Positions 9,456-19,108 of a stretch of 64,000 nt of DNA are shown in pieces. Position 1 is the stretch's first letter. Every line of letters begins with the position of its first letter. The notes beneath the pieces are model-generated. The model was not told the origin of the DNA and ran no database searches. It worked only from the letters and a program-made list of their open reading frames with translations. The position numbers and the translations under genes were made by a program. This DNA comes from Devosia ginsengisoli (lineage in GTDB: Bacteria; Pseudomonadota; Alphaproteobacteria; Rhizobiales; Devosiaceae): NCBI RefSeq assembly GCF_007859655.1, contig NZ_CP042304.1, forward strand, positions 3,536,501-3,600,500. Direction: 5' to 3'.

Positions 9456-9630
9456 GTAAGGAGCCGGCTTTAGCACGGCCCGGCGCGGCAAGGCCACTAC
9501 CGCTTGGCCGTGGGAACCAGCTCTCCACATTTTCGGTTTGACAGGGGCGGGGTTTGCCCATAACCGGACTGACCGAACGGGGGCCCGGAGCCCCGCAAAA
9601 CCTTACGACCGAGAAACAGCAGGAACATCG

Positions 9631-10035
9631 ATGGCCAGTTCCGAACGCGGCACCAAACGCACCGATCCCGAAACGGGCAAGAAGTTCTACGACCTCAACC
9701 TGGATCCGATTGTCTCGCCCTATACCGGCAAGAGCTATCCGCGCTCCTATTTCGAGCAGATTCTGACCGGCAAGCCTTCTCCCGCCACCGCCCGCAAGGT
9801 GGATGCCGAGGAAGAAGAGGAAATCGAAGAAGAGGTCGAGGACACGTCAGCGCCCGAGATCGTCTCCCTCGAGGATGCCGATGCCGAGGAATCGGGCGAA
9901 GAGGAAATCCCCGAGACCGATGACGTCGAAGTCGACGAGGAACTTGGCGACGACGACGCCGATGTCTTCCTCGAAGAGGATGAAGACGAAGACGACGAAC
10001 TCGGCTTCGATGTCGGCGGCGACGAAGACCGTTGA
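9631..10035 (+). CDS. TIGR02300-family acidic protein
   Basis: A 134-residue protein of unknown function found in alphaproteobacteria. The N-terminal 45 residues carry the conserved family block GTKRTDPETGKKFYDLNLDP and SPYTGKSYPRSYF, reminiscent of a small zinc-ribbon-derived domain without its cysteines. The rest is almost continuous aspartate and glutamate. ATG 9631 follows AGGAA. It sits divergent from aroA and upstream of tRNA-Ala, a context often seen for this family. Confidence 0.88.
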   Translation: MASSERGTKRTDPETGKKFYDLNLDPIVSPYTGKSYPRSYFEQILTGKPSPATARKVDAEEEEEIEEEVEDTSAPEIVSLEDADAEESGEEEIPETDDVEVDEELGDDDADVFLEEDEDEDDELGFDVGGDEDR

Positions 10036-10052
10036 TTTGAAAAGAGATTTTG

Positions 10053-10075
10053 GCCGGCTGACCCCGTCAGCCGGC
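10053..10075 (+). terminator. Possible terminator hairpin
   Basis: Perfect 10-bp stem GCCGGCTGAC / GTCAGCCGGC with a three-base loop, 17 bases after the TIGR02300 gene. There is no T-run after it, so an intrinsic terminator is uncertain; it may simply stabilise the transcript end. Confidence 0.5.
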
Positions 10076-10176
10076 TGAACGAAAAAGTGTCATTTAGGCA
10101 CTTGCAAGGGGACGGATCATCCAATAGGTTCCGCCTCGCTTCGGACGGGTTCAGCCTTCCTTAGACCCAATGGAAT

Positions 10177-10252
<76 letters not shown>

Positions 10253-10364
10253 ATTCCTCCAAGATTTGTAATCGGTTCGTCAGGTGCCCCTAACGCTTAG
10301 GCGTTGCCCTCCGGCCATTCCCGCGGCTAGGGTTCGGCTTCCTACCGCCCACGCAGCAGGTCCT

Positions 10365-10955
10365 GTGTCTCCCGTTGAAACCAGCATTGCGGCAATTGCC
10401 GACAAAATTCGCCGCAGTGACGGGCTGACGGCAGCCGGGCTGGTGGATCTGCTGGGCAGCACCTCTTATCCCCTGATCATCCTGGTGCTGAGCGTGCTCA
10501 ATATGCTGCCCGGTCCGCCCGGCTATGGCGGCACGCTGGCCATCACCATCATCAGCGTCACCGCTACCACCTTGCTGGGGCGCCCGCTGGGCCTGGGCGG
10601 CTGGATCGGAGAACGCGTCTTGCCACCCAGGCTGCTCGATCGCATGATGGCGCAGATGCAGTGGTTTGCCAGGCTCGTGGCCAAGGTATCACGACCCCGG
10701 CTCGCCATGTTGACCGGCGCGCGGACCGAGCTGCCGACGGCGATTTTCATTCTGCTGGTGAGTGTGCCCATGGTGCTGCCCATTCCCTTTATCAATGCCG
10801 TGCCCAATACCGGCATTGCGGTGATCTGCGTGTCGCGCATCAATCGCGACGGCCTGGGCGTACTGCTGGGCGGTTTCATCGCCCTGCTGGGCCTGGCGAT
10901 AGCGGTGGCCGTGGCTTGGGGCGCTGCCATGCTCGCCACCTCGATGATCGGCTGA
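10365..10955 (+). CDS. exoD: ExoD-like exopolysaccharide synthesis membrane protein
   Basis: Integral membrane protein of 196 residues resembling ExoD of rhizobia, which affects exopolysaccharide production and alkali tolerance. Family-like segments are SYPLIILVLSVLNMLPGPPG, an Arg/Gly-rich loop with LPPRLLDRM, and SVPMVLPIPFINAVPNTGIA, followed by a C-terminal glycine-rich helix pair. I start at GTG 10365 because the 27 codons upstream, beginning with ATG 10284, are basic and not family-like. The stop overlaps the next ATG as TGATG. Confidence 0.8.
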   Translation: MSPVETSIAAIADKIRRSDGLTAAGLVDLLGSTSYPLIILVLSVLNMLPGPPGYGGTLAITIISVTATTLLGRPLGLGGWIGERVLPPRLLDRMMAQMQWFARLVAKVSRPRLAMLTGARTELPTAIFILLVSVPMVLPIPFINAVPNTGIAVICVSRINRDGLGVLLGGFIALLGLAIAVAVAWGAAMLATSMIG

Positions 10956-12664
10956 TGCAGGCCCCCCGGCTCAAGGCATTGCTCTGGCGGCAGGTCGACC
11001 GCCTGTCGACCGGCGGCTGGCTGTTGGGCCTGTTCTTCTTCGCCCTGGCGCTGACGCCCTCGCTGATTCCGCGGCATTTCACCACCCAGGGCATTCTGTG
11101 CGGCTTCGCCTTTGCCGCCGGTTACGGCATTGGCGTGTTCCTCGAATGGCTGTGGGATTATCTCGAACTCAAATGGTCCAGCCCGAAGCTGGCCACCTGG
11201 ATCGGGCGGGTTTTGGCGCTGGCCTGCCTCGTGCTCGCCATCGTCTTCCTGTGGCTGTCCACCGGCTGGCAGAATTCGATCCGGGCCGAGATGGGCGTAG
11301 CCCCGGTCGAGGCGCGCCAGCCCTGGTTCGTTGCTGCCATCGCGGTCTTGCCGGGCGCTTTGCTGATCGGCCTGGGCACGCTCATCGTGCATGGCGTGCA
11401 ACTGGTGTCGTCCTGGCTGCGGCGCATCATCCCCCGCCGGGTCGCTCTGGCCGGTGCCATGATTGCCGTTGGCGTCCTGACCTGGGCCGTGGCCCAGGGC
11501 GTGGTGGCACGGGGCCTGCTCTACGCCGCCGATCGCTTTTACGGCAACCTCGATACGCTGGCCGGCCGCTATGCCGAAGCGCCGACCGATCCCTTGCGCT
11601 CGGGCAGCGCCGCCTCGCTGATCGGCTGGGACACGATCGGGCTTGATGCCCGCATCTACGTGCAGTCCGGCCCCACCATGGACGAGATCGCCGCCATGAC
11701 CGGGCGGCCGGCCGTGGAACCGCTGCGCGTTTATGTCGGGCTGCGCTCGGCCGAAAGCGCCGAACAGCGTGCCGCCCTGGCCCTGGCCGAGATGGATCGC
11801 GTCGGCGCCTTTGATCGCTCGGTGCTGGTGCTGGTCATGCCGGTGGGAACCGGCTGGGTGGAGCCGGCGGCCATCGACACGCTGGAATTCCTGCATGGCG
11901 GCGACGTCGCCAGCGTCGCGGTGCAATATTCCTATCTCACGAGCTGGCTGTCGCTGGTCTCCGAGCCCGATGTGGGTGTGGAGACCGCCCGGGCCCTGTT
12001 CAGCGCGGTCTACAAGCGCTGGTCGGCAATGGACGAGGCAACCCGGCCGCGCCTCTATCTGCATGGCCTGAGCTTGGGCGCCTATAGTTCGGCGGCCTCG
12101 AGTTCGATTTACGATATCCTCGGCGATCCCTTCGACGGCGCCTTCTTCGTCGGCACGCCTTTCGCCTCCGCCTCCTGGCGCAGCGCCACGGCCAATCGCG
12201 ATTCCGGTTCGCCCTGGTGGCGGCCGGAAGTGGGCGATGGATCGGCCGTGCGTTTTTCCAATGGGGACGGCGATCTTGCGACCGACACACGCCCCTGGGG
12301 CCCGCTGCGCACCGAATTCCTGCAATATCCCAGCGATCCCATCGTGTTCTTCGAGCCCAGCATGCTGTGGCGAGCACCGGTCTGGTTCAGCGGCCCGCGC
12401 GGCAAGGGCGTCTCTCCCTTGCTCGACTGGTATCCGGTGGTCACTTTCCTGCAACTGGCGCTCGACATGGCGCTGGCCCAGACCGCTCCCATCGGCTTCG
12501 GCCATGTCTATGCGCCGCAGGATTATTTCGATGGCTGGGTTCAGGTCACCGGCAGTGACGGCCTGAGCCAGGCCGACCTTACTGCATTGCGTGAGCGGCT
12601 GGTCCGGCATGGCGAACGGCAACTGATCGAGGGTGGCTGGTTCCGCAACGCGCCGGTCGATTGA
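10955..12664 (+). CDS. Membrane-bound alpha/beta-hydrolase (Abhydrolase_9 family)
   Basis: A 569-residue protein of the Abhydrolase_9 type. The N-terminal part carries about five membrane helices (GGWLLGLFFFALALTPSLIP is the first), and the C-terminal cytoplasmic or periplasmic part is an alpha/beta hydrolase whose nucleophile elbow is LHGLSLGAYSS (Ser about 373). The substrate is unknown; a lipid or ester is plausible from the membrane anchor. The ATG at 10955 shares a base with the exoD stop. An open frame continues upstream but only out of frame with exoD. The exoD-hydrolase coupling suggests a shared envelope role. Confidence 0.82.
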   Translation: MQAPRLKALLWRQVDRLSTGGWLLGLFFFALALTPSLIPRHFTTQGILCGFAFAAGYGIGVFLEWLWDYLELKWSSPKLATWIGRVLALACLVLAIVFLWLSTGWQNSIRAEMGVAPVEARQPWFVAAIAVLPGALLIGLGTLIVHGVQLVSSWLRRIIPRRVALAGAMIAVGVLTWAVAQGVVARGLLYAADRFYGNLDTLAGRYAEAPTDPLRSGSAASLIGWDTIGLDARIYVQSGPTMDEIAAMTGRPAVEPLRVYVGLRSAESAEQRAALALAEMDRVGAFDRSVLVLVMPVGTGWVEPAAIDTLEFLHGGDVASVAVQYSYLTSWLSLVSEPDVGVETARALFSAVYKRWSAMDEATRPRLYLHGLSLGAYSSAASSSIYDILGDPFDGAFFVGTPFASASWRSATANRDSGSPWWRPEVGDGSAVRFSNGDGDLATDTRPWGPLRTEFLQYPSDPIVFFEPSMLWRAPVWFSGPRGKGVSPLLDWYPVVTFLQLALDMALAQTAPIGFGHVYAPQDYFDGWVQVTGSDGLSQADLTALRERLVRHGERQLIEGGWFRNAPVD

Positions 12665-12717
12665 CGGCCTTGCCCTGCTGCGGCCATGCTCGCGGCCCGT
12701 CAGATTCGGACAAGACC

Positions 12718-13857
12718 TTGCCCAAAAAGCTCCTCGTCATCGACCAGACCCGTGCCCGCCACCTGTGGATTGCTGCGCAGAAGCTCGATAGCGCGGCCCC
12801 TTTCGGCCATGGTCCCGCCGCCACATCAGCGGCTATCGCCCATCTTGGCTACGTGCAGATCGACACCATCAATGTCATCGAGCGCTGCCACCACCACATC
12901 CTCTTCTCGCGCATTCCCGCCTATCGCCGCAGCGATCTCACCCAGGTCCAGTCATCCGACAAATCGGTGTTCGAATACTGGACCCATGCGCTAAGCTATG
13001 TGCCGACATCAGACCTGCCCTTTTTCGTTCCGGCCATGAAGCAATATCGCGAGACGCCCAGCCGCTGGTTCGGCTCGGTGACGCCGGACGAAGTCAAAAA
13101 GATGCTGAAGCGTCTGCGGAAAGAGGGGCCACTCTCCATCCGCGACATCGGCGACGATGAACTGGTGGACAAGGATCACCCCTGGGCCAGCCGCAAGCCA
13201 AGCAAGCGCGTGCTCGAAATGATGTTCTTCCAGGGCCTGGTGACCGTGGGCGCACGACAGGGCATGGTCAAGACCTACGACCTGCTGGCGCGCCACTTCG
13301 GCGCGGTGCCCAAGGCCGCTACACCCCGCCAGATCACCGCCTATCAGCTCGATCGTGCCTTGCGCAGCCAAGGCGTGGTGAGTCTTGATTCCATCTGCCA
13401 CCTCGACGCGCCGAGCAAGAAGGCGGTCAAGGAACTCATCGATAGGCGCGTCCGGCGCAAATTACTGGTTCCAGTGACCATAGAGGGCGCCGAGAAGGTC
13501 CAGCATTGGGCTGCCCCCGAAACGCTCGATGCCCCGGCCACTGAGCCACCCACCCTGGTCCACATCCTCTCGCCCTTCGACCCGCTGATCATTCAGCGCA
13601 AGCGGCTCAAGCTGTTTTTCGACTACGACCACCTGTTCGAAGCCTATCTGCCGGCGGCCAAACGCAAGCTGGGCTATTTCGCTTTGCCCATCCTCATGGG
13701 CGACCGTATCGTCGCCGCCTTCGATCTCAAGACCGACCGCACCGGCAAGAAACTGCTGATCCAGCAGGCGACCTGGCTGGAGGATGCAGGGGCCGAAGGC
13801 CGGGCGGCTGTCGATGCAGCACTGGGGCGTTTCGAGGCGTTTCAGCTGGGAGACTGA
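12718..13857 (+). CDS. YcaQ-family DNA glycosylase (winged-helix protein)
   Basis: Member of the YcaQ/AlkZ group (HTH_42), monofunctional DNA glycosylases that act on alkylated bases and interstrand crosslinks. Conserved blocks are [21 protein letters not shown], containing the Q-x-D catalytic motif of the YcaQ subgroup, followed by [12 protein letters not shown] and the C-terminal [18 protein letters not shown]. About 379 residues from the TTG at 12718. The start is unsure: another TTG at 12661 overlaps the previous stop, and no ATG fits. It follows the hydrolase gene closely and may be cotranscribed. Confidence 0.85.
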   Translation: MPKKLLVIDQTRARHLWIAAQKLDSAAPFGHGPAATSAAIAHLGYVQIDTINVIERCHHHILFSRIPAYRRSDLTQVQSSDKSVFEYWTHALSYVPTSDLPFFVPAMKQYRETPSRWFGSVTPDEVKKMLKRLRKEGPLSIRDIGDDELVDKDHPWASRKPSKRVLEMMFFQGLVTVGARQGMVKTYDLLARHFGAVPKAATPRQITAYQLDRALRSQGVVSLDSICHLDAPSKKAVKELIDRRVRRKLLVPVTIEGAEKVQHWAAPETLDAPATEPPTLVHILSPFDPLIIQRKRLKLFFDYDHLFEAYLPAAKRKLGYFALPILMGDRIVAAFDLKTDRTGKKLLIQQATWLEDAGAEGRAAVDAALGRFEAFQLGD

Positions 13858-13933
13858 ACCAGTTCGGCCTTCGCCGCCTTTCCAAACCATTGCCACGCGC
13901 GCTAAAAGCCATGCCGCGAAGCGGGGACCACCT

Positions 13934-15244
13934 ATGGCGACTTACACCGATATTGCCCGGCGGGTGTATAACCACACCTGGAAGCTCGATCCGATCGTGC
14001 GGAGCCTGCTCGATACCGATTTCTACAAGCTGCTGATGCTGCAGATGATCTGGGGCCTCTACCCCAAGGTCAATGCCACCTTCTCGCTGATCAACCGGAC
14101 GAAGTCGGTTCGTCTGGCCGACGAGATCGACATCGAGGAATTGCGTGCCCAGCTCGACCATGCCCGCACGCTCCGCTTCACCAAGAAGGAGATGATCTGG
14201 CTGGCCGGTAACAGCTTCTACGGCAGCAAGCAGATTTTCGAGCCCGATTTCCTCAAATGGCTGGAGGATTTCCGCCTGCCCGAATACCGGCTGGAAAAGC
14301 AGGATGGCCAGTTCGTGCTCGAATTCCCCGGCCTGTGGCTCGAAACCACCATGTGGGAAATCCCGGCCCTCGCCATTATCAACGAGCTGCGCTCCCGCGC
14401 TGCCATGAAGCATTACGGGCCATTCGCGCTCGACGTACTCTATGCCCGCGCCAAGGCGCGGATGTGGGAAAAGGTCGAGCGCCTGCAAAAGCTCCCCGAT
14501 CTCCGGATTTCCGATTTCGGCACCAGACGCCGCCATTCGTTCCTGTGGCAGCGCTGGTGCGTCGAGGCGCTCAAAGAAGGCATTGGCGAGGCCTTTACCG
14601 GTACCTCCAATGTCAAGCTGGCCATGGACAACGACCTCGAGGCCTTGGGCACCAATGCCCATGAACTGCCCATGGTGCTGGCCGCCCTGGCCAAGACCGA
14701 TGAGGCGCTGTTGGCCGCGCCCTATCAGGTGCTCACCGATTGGGAGAGCTATTATGGCGGCAATCTCAAGATCGTGCTGCCCGATGCCTTCGGCACTGAC
14801 AGCTTCCTGCGCAACGCCCCCGACTGGGTGGCCGACTGGACCGGCTTCCGCCCCGATTCGGCTCCGGCCATCGAGGGCGGCGAGCGCATCATCGCCTGGT
14901 GGAAGGAGCGCGGCCGCGACCCGCGTGAAAAACTCCTGATCTTCTCCGACGGGCTCGATGTCGACATGATCGAGGAAGCGTACCTCCATTTCGACGGCAA
15001 GGTGCGCATGGCCTTCGGCTGGGGCACCAATCTCACCAACGATTTCGAGGGCTGCGCGCCCGACGGGCCCAATCCCCGGCTCGACCCCATCTCCATCGTC
15101 GCCAAGGTCAGCGAGGCCGACGGGCATCCGGCGGTCAAGCTCAGCGACAATCCGGCCAAGGCCACCGGCACGAAGGAAGAAATCGCCCGCTATATCCGCA
15201 TCTTCGGCGATGCCGGAAGGGTGGAGCATCCGGTAAAGGTCTAG
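13934..15244 (+). CDS. pncB: Nicotinate phosphoribosyltransferase
   Basis: Makes nicotinate mononucleotide from nicotinate and PRPP in NAD salvage. The 436-residue protein has the substrate-binding N-terminal [10 protein letters not shown], the central [14 protein letters not shown], the phosphate-binding [10 protein letters not shown] and the C-terminal [11 protein letters not shown], all typical of bacterial PncB. ATG 13934 was chosen because the open sequence upstream, from 13784, overlaps the preceding gene and lacks family similarity. Its stop overlaps that of the convergent gene in a CTAG tetranucleotide. Confidence 0.96.
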   Translation: MATYTDIARRVYNHTWKLDPIVRSLLDTDFYKLLMLQMIWGLYPKVNATFSLINRTKSVRLADEIDIEELRAQLDHARTLRFTKKEMIWLAGNSFYGSKQIFEPDFLKWLEDFRLPEYRLEKQDGQFVLEFPGLWLETTMWEIPALAIINELRSRAAMKHYGPFALDVLYARAKARMWEKVERLQKLPDLRISDFGTRRRHSFLWQRWCVEALKEGIGEAFTGTSNVKLAMDNDLEALGTNAHELPMVLAALAKTDEALLAAPYQVLTDWESYYGGNLKIVLPDAFGTDSFLRNAPDWVADWTGFRPDSAPAIEGGERIIAWWKERGRDPREKLLIFSDGLDVDMIEEAYLHFDGKVRMAFGWGTNLTNDFEGCAPDGPNPRLDPISIVAKVSEADGHPAVKLSDNPAKATGTKEEIARYIRIFGDAGRVEHPVKV

Positions 15245-15930
15245 ACGCGGCCCGGCAGTTCGGAACGGGACAGGGCAAACTGCAGGGCATAGGCGCCGCG
15301 GCGGATCGTCGTGCCGGCACCGCAGGCGATGATGGCATCGTCGCCGATGAGGCTGCGGCGCAGGTCGGTGATCGCGTCCATGCGCGCCGCCTCGACCAGC
15401 AGGATCCATTCGGCGCTCTCGCTTGCCCCGCGCAGCCTGGTTTCGGCCGTCTCGGCATGCGAAGCCGATTGCCCCTCCAGCAGGTGCACCCCGACAATGC
15501 TCGGCCGGGCGGCAGTCGGCGCGATGACATCGCGGGTCATGGCGGCGACGAAACCATCGCGTTCGACCCGGCTGGAGAGGCGCATGGTCTCGATGACAAC
15601 GCCGGTACCGCATCCGGCCGATGCCGCCACGCCGCAGACCGTGCGTGACATCTGGGTGAAATGCCGCATGACCTGCTCGGTCCAGGGCGTCGGCTGGTTG
15701 AGCGCCGCCATATAGGCATCGGACGTTACGTCGCCCAAGGTCTCGGCCTCGTAGAAATTGAAGAAGCGCGGGCTGCCATCGATCGACATATAGCGCCGGC
15801 CCCGCTGGAAGCCGGGCAGGGCGACGCGATCGGGGATATGCTCATGCACATGCCAGTTGAGGAACTCGTCCTCCAGTTCCGGCTTTATGCCGTTCCATAT
15901 GGCCACAACGGCCTGTCCCAACAAAGTCAT
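15241..15930 (-). CDS. Uncharacterised dimeric alpha/beta-barrel protein
   Basis: A 229-residue protein that I cannot assign firmly. Its N-terminal half has the EthD/DUF4286-like pattern [19 protein letters not shown] followed by [20 protein letters not shown], typical of proteins built from ferredoxin-like dimeric barrels; a second weaker repeat may follow (about residues 115-215). No catalytic residues can be named. Convergent with pncB, sharing four bases at the stops. Start ATG 15930. Confidence 0.7.
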   Translation of the reverse strand: MTLLGQAVVAIWNGIKPELEDEFLNWHVHEHIPDRVALPGFQRGRRYMSIDGSPRFFNFYEAETLGDVTSDAYMAALNQPTPWTEQVMRHFTQMSRTVCGVAASAGCGTGVVIETMRLSSRVERDGFVAAMTRDVIAPTAARPSIVGVHLLEGQSASHAETAETRLRGASESAEWILLVEAARMDAITDLRRSLIGDDAIIACGAGTTIRRGAYALQFALSRSELPGRV

Positions 15931-16133
15931 GATACCTCACCCGGCAGGCCTGGCTATTGGCCACTGCGCCGGAATTGTGTAACCACTCAACCGGTTATGG
16001 CAATCCGGCCCTGGAACCCGCGGGGTTCCTCGGGCATTACCGGCTGTGGAGAACCTTTGGCCTTAGGCGGGTATTAACGTCTTGGGAACCATGCCGGACT
16101 AGCGTTCCACAGGGGGCTCCGACAGGGGCCGGT

Positions 16134-16394
16134 ATGACTTTGCAGCTCATCGATATCACCGTCCGCGACAAGCAGGCGCATCCACGCCTTGCTGGCCGCA
16201 TCACCGGGCACGTCCGGGCGGTGCTGATAGACCAGATGGGCGCCAGCGAGCAGACGCACGAGCTGATCATCCCGGTCTGGGCCGACGTGCAGGATGGCAC
16301 CAGCGACGCCGATATCGACATGGCGCTCATGGTCAAGGCGGCCGATATCGTCTCCCGCCTCAAGGCGAACCTGAACCCGGCCACCCCGCTCTAG
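16134..16394 (+). CDS. Hypothetical protein (86 aa)
   Basis: Not recognised. From ATG 16134 it encodes 86 residues, MTLQLIDITVRDKQAHPRL at the start, with alternating hydrophobic strands and a final helix (VKAADIVSRLKANLNP). No signal peptide or membrane helix. The ATG follows GGGGCCGGT, a modest ribosome-binding site. It converges on the 16391-16633 gene with a four-base CTAG stop overlap, and this mutual fit of stops supports both being real genes. Confidence 0.6.
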   Translation: MTLQLIDITVRDKQAHPRLAGRITGHVRAVLIDQMGASEQTHELIIPVWADVQDGTSDADIDMALMVKAADIVSRLKANLNPATPL

Positions 16395-16633
16395 CGGTTG
16401 GAAAATTCCTTGATGAAGGTCCGCTGCTCGCTGGAAAGGCCGCCGGTGCGGCGCGGCGGCGGGGCCGCCTCTGCCGCCCGCTCGACCGTGACATGGCGAT
16501 ATTTGGGGGCATGGGCATAGTAGTACGCGGCGCGCTGCAATTCGGCCTCGGCGCGCAGGCGCTTTTCGTCGCGAATGAACCAGATGATCGTCGCGACGAC
16601 GATTCCCCACATTGCCAGCAATTCCCAAGCCAT
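16391..16633 (-). CDS. Hypothetical single-span membrane protein (80 aa)
   Basis: Not recognised. The N-terminus is one hydrophobic helix (MAWELLAMWGIVVATIIWFI) followed by a charged helix rich in Arg, Glu and Ala and a C-terminal segment GGLSSEQRTFIKEF. Such small anchored proteins resemble phage-shock PspB-like or envelope-sensor peptides in layout, but there is no sequence basis for naming it. Start ATG 16633. Confidence 0.6.
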   Translation of the reverse strand: MAWELLAMWGIVVATIIWFIRDEKRLRAEAELQRAAYYYAHAPKYRHVTVERAAEAAPPPRRTGGLSSEQRTFIKEFSNR

Positions 16634-16727
16634 GGCCGCCTCCGGTTTACCGGATCGGTGATAGCTAATGAAATCTTAACCGCCAAACACAAGTCGGCGT
16701 TAGGATTACCGGCTAAAGTTTTATCGA

Positions 16728-17525
16728 TCAGGCCACCGGCAGCTTCTGGCCGCGATTGAGCGCCACCAGCATGGCGCGCACATCGTTTTCGGCGGCCTTG
16801 GTCACCAGCTTTCGGTTGTCGGTGTCACGCAGCGGGCGCGGCGTGCCGAAGGCGACGGTCACCTCCTTGACTGGGCCGGCCAGGATTTCCTTGATATTCT
16901 GCTTGACCGACTTGGACTTGATCCAGGCGATCAGCGATCGCTCCGTCCGTCCCACCGGCAGGCCCTGTAGCCTGGTATAAGCAATGGTCAGCGGCTGGAT
17001 CATCACATCGTCCGCCCCGGCCTCGATCATGGCATGCTGCGCCGCGCCCACCAAAGCAGAGCGGAACGGCAGGACATGCGTGCCGATATCGGACTGTCCC
17101 TCGGCAAACAGCAATACTGCATTGCCCCCCGCCATATGCGCACCCATTTCCTGCGCGGTGCGCCCGGCGTCGGACCGGCGTGTGCGATCGACGAAAATCG
17201 TCTTTTGCAGCCGCGCCATCATGCCGACGAAGAACCATTCGCCCACTTCACGCTTGGCGACGAAGGTCACCTCGGCCACCGAGCCCACGGCGATGATGTC
17301 GGTCCACGAAATATGGTTGGAGACCAGCAATGTCGGCCGCCCGGTCGCCGGCTGGCCGATGACCGTGACCCGCATGCCCAGGAAAATGCAGCCGATGCGG
17401 TGGAACAGGCGCGGCAACACCCCCCAGAAGGGGAGCTTGAGCGCATTGATCAACGCCTGTGCTGGGATGATGACGATCATCGCCGGCACCAGCACGACGA
17501 TGAAGAAGACGACGCGGAAGATCAT
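16728..17525 (-). CDS. plsC: 1-acyl-sn-glycerol-3-phosphate acyltransferase
   Basis: Second acylation step of phospholipid synthesis at the inner membrane. The 265-residue protein begins with a membrane helix (about 1-27), then the catalytic HX4D motif in VSNHISWTDIIA, a mid-protein KREVGEWFFVG block and the substrate-binding LLFAEGQSD, where the family more often reads FPEGTRS; this variant is common in alphaproteobacteria. Its ATG overlaps the stop of the fur-like gene by four bases (ATGA). Confidence 0.92.
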   Translation of the reverse strand: MIFRVVFFIVVLVPAMIVIIPAQALINALKLPFWGVLPRLFHRIGCIFLGMRVTVIGQPATGRPTLLVSNHISWTDIIAVGSVAEVTFVAKREVGEWFFVGMMARLQKTIFVDRTRRSDAGRTAQEMGAHMAGGNAVLLFAEGQSDIGTHVLPFRSALVGAAQHAMIEAGADDVMIQPLTIAYTRLQGLPVGRTERSLIAWIKSKSVKQNIKEILAGPVKEVTVAFGTPRPLRDTDNRKLVTKAAENDVRAMLVALNRGQKLPVA

Positions 17526-17965
17526 TTTTTGTGTCTGTCGGAGCCGTCAATGGGCACGGCATAGAGTTCGAGCCGGTGGTCGACCAGCCGATAGCCTAGC
17601 CGCTTGGCGATGACCTCCTGGATGGCCTCGATTTCCTCGTTGCGGAATTCGATGACGGTGCCACTTCTGATATCGATGAGGTGGTCGTGGTGCTCGTCCG
17701 GAATCAGCTCGAACCGCGCGCGTCCATCCTTGAAATCATGCTTGGTCACCAGCCCCGCTTCCTCGAAGAGGTTGACGGTGCGGTAGACGGTCGAGAGCGA
17801 GATGCGCTCGTCCACGGCCGAGGCGCGCCGATAGAGTTCCTCGACATCGGGATGGTCGGAGGCGGCCTCGATAACCCGCGCGATGACACGGCGCTGGTCG
17901 GTCATCCGCATGCCCTTGGAGACGCAGGCTTCTTCCAGCGTCGGATCAGTCTGGCTTTTGCTCAC
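17522..17965 (-). CDS. Fur-family metalloregulator (Fur/Mur)
   Basis: Metal-dependent repressor of 147 residues with the N-terminal winged helix (RMTDQRRVIARVIEAA ... LSTVYRTVNLFEEAGLV) and the metal-binding dimerisation domain DEHHDHLIDIRSGTVIEF. It lacks the cysteine pair found after HHDHLI in many gamma Fur proteins and lacks the extended histidine stretch of Irr. The tsaB-rimI-fur-plsC order matches the locus where rhizobia carry the manganese regulator Mur. The sitABCD operon at 39284-42748 is a likely target. Confidence 0.88.
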   Translation of the reverse strand: MSKSQTDPTLEEACVSKGMRMTDQRRVIARVIEAASDHPDVEELYRRASAVDERISLSTVYRTVNLFEEAGLVTKHDFKDGRARFELIPDEHHDHLIDIRSGTVIEFRNEEIEAIQEVIAKRLGYRLVDHRLELYAVPIDGSDRHKK

Positions 17966-18000
17966 GCGCGGCTCCTAAACCTCCATCCTGGCCGACCGGG

Positions 18001-18480
18001 TTACCCAAGATCGCGCGCCATGACAAGCGCGGTCGCCTGCGACCCGTCGGGCTTGGGATAATAGCCCTTGCGGCTGGAAATGACAGCAAAGTCCTGGCGC
18101 TGGTAAAGCTTGATGGCCGCCGCATTTTCCTCGCTGACTTCGAGGAACATGCGTTTCGCCGGCGTCAGCAGCAGGTCGTCGAACACCGCCTTCAGCAGCG
18201 CCTGCCCGATGCGCTTGCCGCGCCATTTCGGGTCGACCGCGATGGTCAGCAGTTCCGCCTCGTCCGCCACCACCCGGATCAGTGCGAAGCCGGCAATGCG
18301 CCGTCTTGCATCGCAGGCGACATAGACCGGCGTATTGGCATCATCAAGGAAGCTCTCGAATTCGCCCACCGGCCAGCCGCGATAAAAGCCTGTCGCATGG
18401 ATGCGCGCCAGTTCGCGTGCATCACCCATCTTGCCCGGCTCGATATGGAGCCCCGCCGGGGCCATCCACAGCTTGATCAT
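18001..18480 (-). CDS. rimI: Ribosomal-protein-alanine N-acetyltransferase RimI
   Basis: GNAT acetyltransferase modifying the N-terminal alanine of S18 in the best-known member. Of 159 residues, the acetyl-CoA loop is DPKWRGKRIGQALL and the C-terminal part has EVSEENAAAIKLYQRQDF, the standard RimI pattern. The start overlaps the tsaB stop as ATGA (18477-18480). Linkage to tsaB is the normal RimI context. Confidence 0.92.
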   Translation of the reverse strand: MIKLWMAPAGLHIEPGKMGDARELARIHATGFYRGWPVGEFESFLDDANTPVYVACDARRRIAGFALIRVVADEAELLTIAVDPKWRGKRIGQALLKAVFDDLLLTPAKRMFLEVSEENAAAIKLYQRQDFAVISSRKGYYPKPDGSQATALVMARDLG

Positions 18481-19088
18481 GAATTCTGCCTCTCGATCCG
18501 CGCCGCGGTCTGCGGCTTGGCATCGGCATCCCGGATATAGTTCGGCTCGGGCGGATTGCCAGCCGGGTCGAGCGCCGCGCCGAGCCGGGCCAGGGCCGCG
18601 ATATCGACGAAGGGCGACTCGATCAGCGTCGTCCCGGGCACGATTGCCGCCTGCGCGATGGCCATCGGCAGCAGATCGCCCTGCGTCACCGGCTGCGCCG
18701 GCCCGGCAAAGCTCTGGAAATAGGCCTCGCCCCGCCGCGCATCGAGCAGCACCGTCGAAGGCCCCTCGGCACCCAGCGACAGCGCCACAAGGCTCGAAAC
18801 CCCCACCACCGGAATGCCCCGCGCCAGCCCGATTCCCCGCGCCGCACTGAGCCCGATCCTGAGCCCGGTAAACGAGCCCGGCCCGGTCGTCGTCACCACG
18901 CGTCCGAGTTCGGCATAATCCACGCCATTGCGCGCCAGCAGGTCAGCGATCCGCGCAAAGATCAGCTCGGCATGGCCGGTCGCGATCTCGTCCACCGACG
19001 TATCGGCGCGCCCGTCACCCAGCAGCAATCCCAACTGCAGGCGCGGCGCGGCGGTATCGATGGCGAGGGTTATGGGAACGTTGTTCAT
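18477..19088 (-). CDS. tsaB: tRNA threonylcarbamoyladenosine biosynthesis protein TsaB
   Basis: Subunit of the TsaB-TsaD-TsaE complex that makes t6A at position 37 of ANN-decoding tRNAs. The 203-residue protein has the ASKHA N-terminus LAIDTAAPRLQLGLLL and the TsaB signature TTGPGSFTGLRIGLSAARG, then VSSLVAL and LDARRGEAY. The shorter length than TsaD and absence of the metal-binding HxxxH fit TsaB. Transcribed with rimI and the fur-like gene. Confidence 0.95.
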   Translation of the reverse strand: MNNVPITLAIDTAAPRLQLGLLLGDGRADTSVDEIATGHAELIFARIADLLARNGVDYAELGRVVTTTGPGSFTGLRIGLSAARGIGLARGIPVVGVSSLVALSLGAEGPSTVLLDARRGEAYFQSFAGPAQPVTQGDLLPMAIAQAAIVPGTTLIESPFVDIAALARLGAALDPAGNPPEPNYIRDADAKPQTAARIERQNS

Positions 19089-19108
19089 TGCGCCTATATG
19101 GTTCAGTA

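Noticed and set aside
10523-12622. 699-codon minus-strand open frame opposite exoD and the hydrolase
   Set aside because: Low-complexity Gln/Gly/His/Arg translation spanning two clearly better genes on the plus strand.
13727-15613. 628-codon minus-strand open frame opposite pncB
   Set aside because: Crosses pncB and part of the 15241 gene in a different frame; no family similarity seen.
15977-15997. GTAAC...GTTAT dyad before the 16134 gene as a further member of the catabolic operator family
   Set aside because: The spacer is ten bases (GTAAC-CACTCAACCG-GTTAT), not six, so it does not share the architecture.
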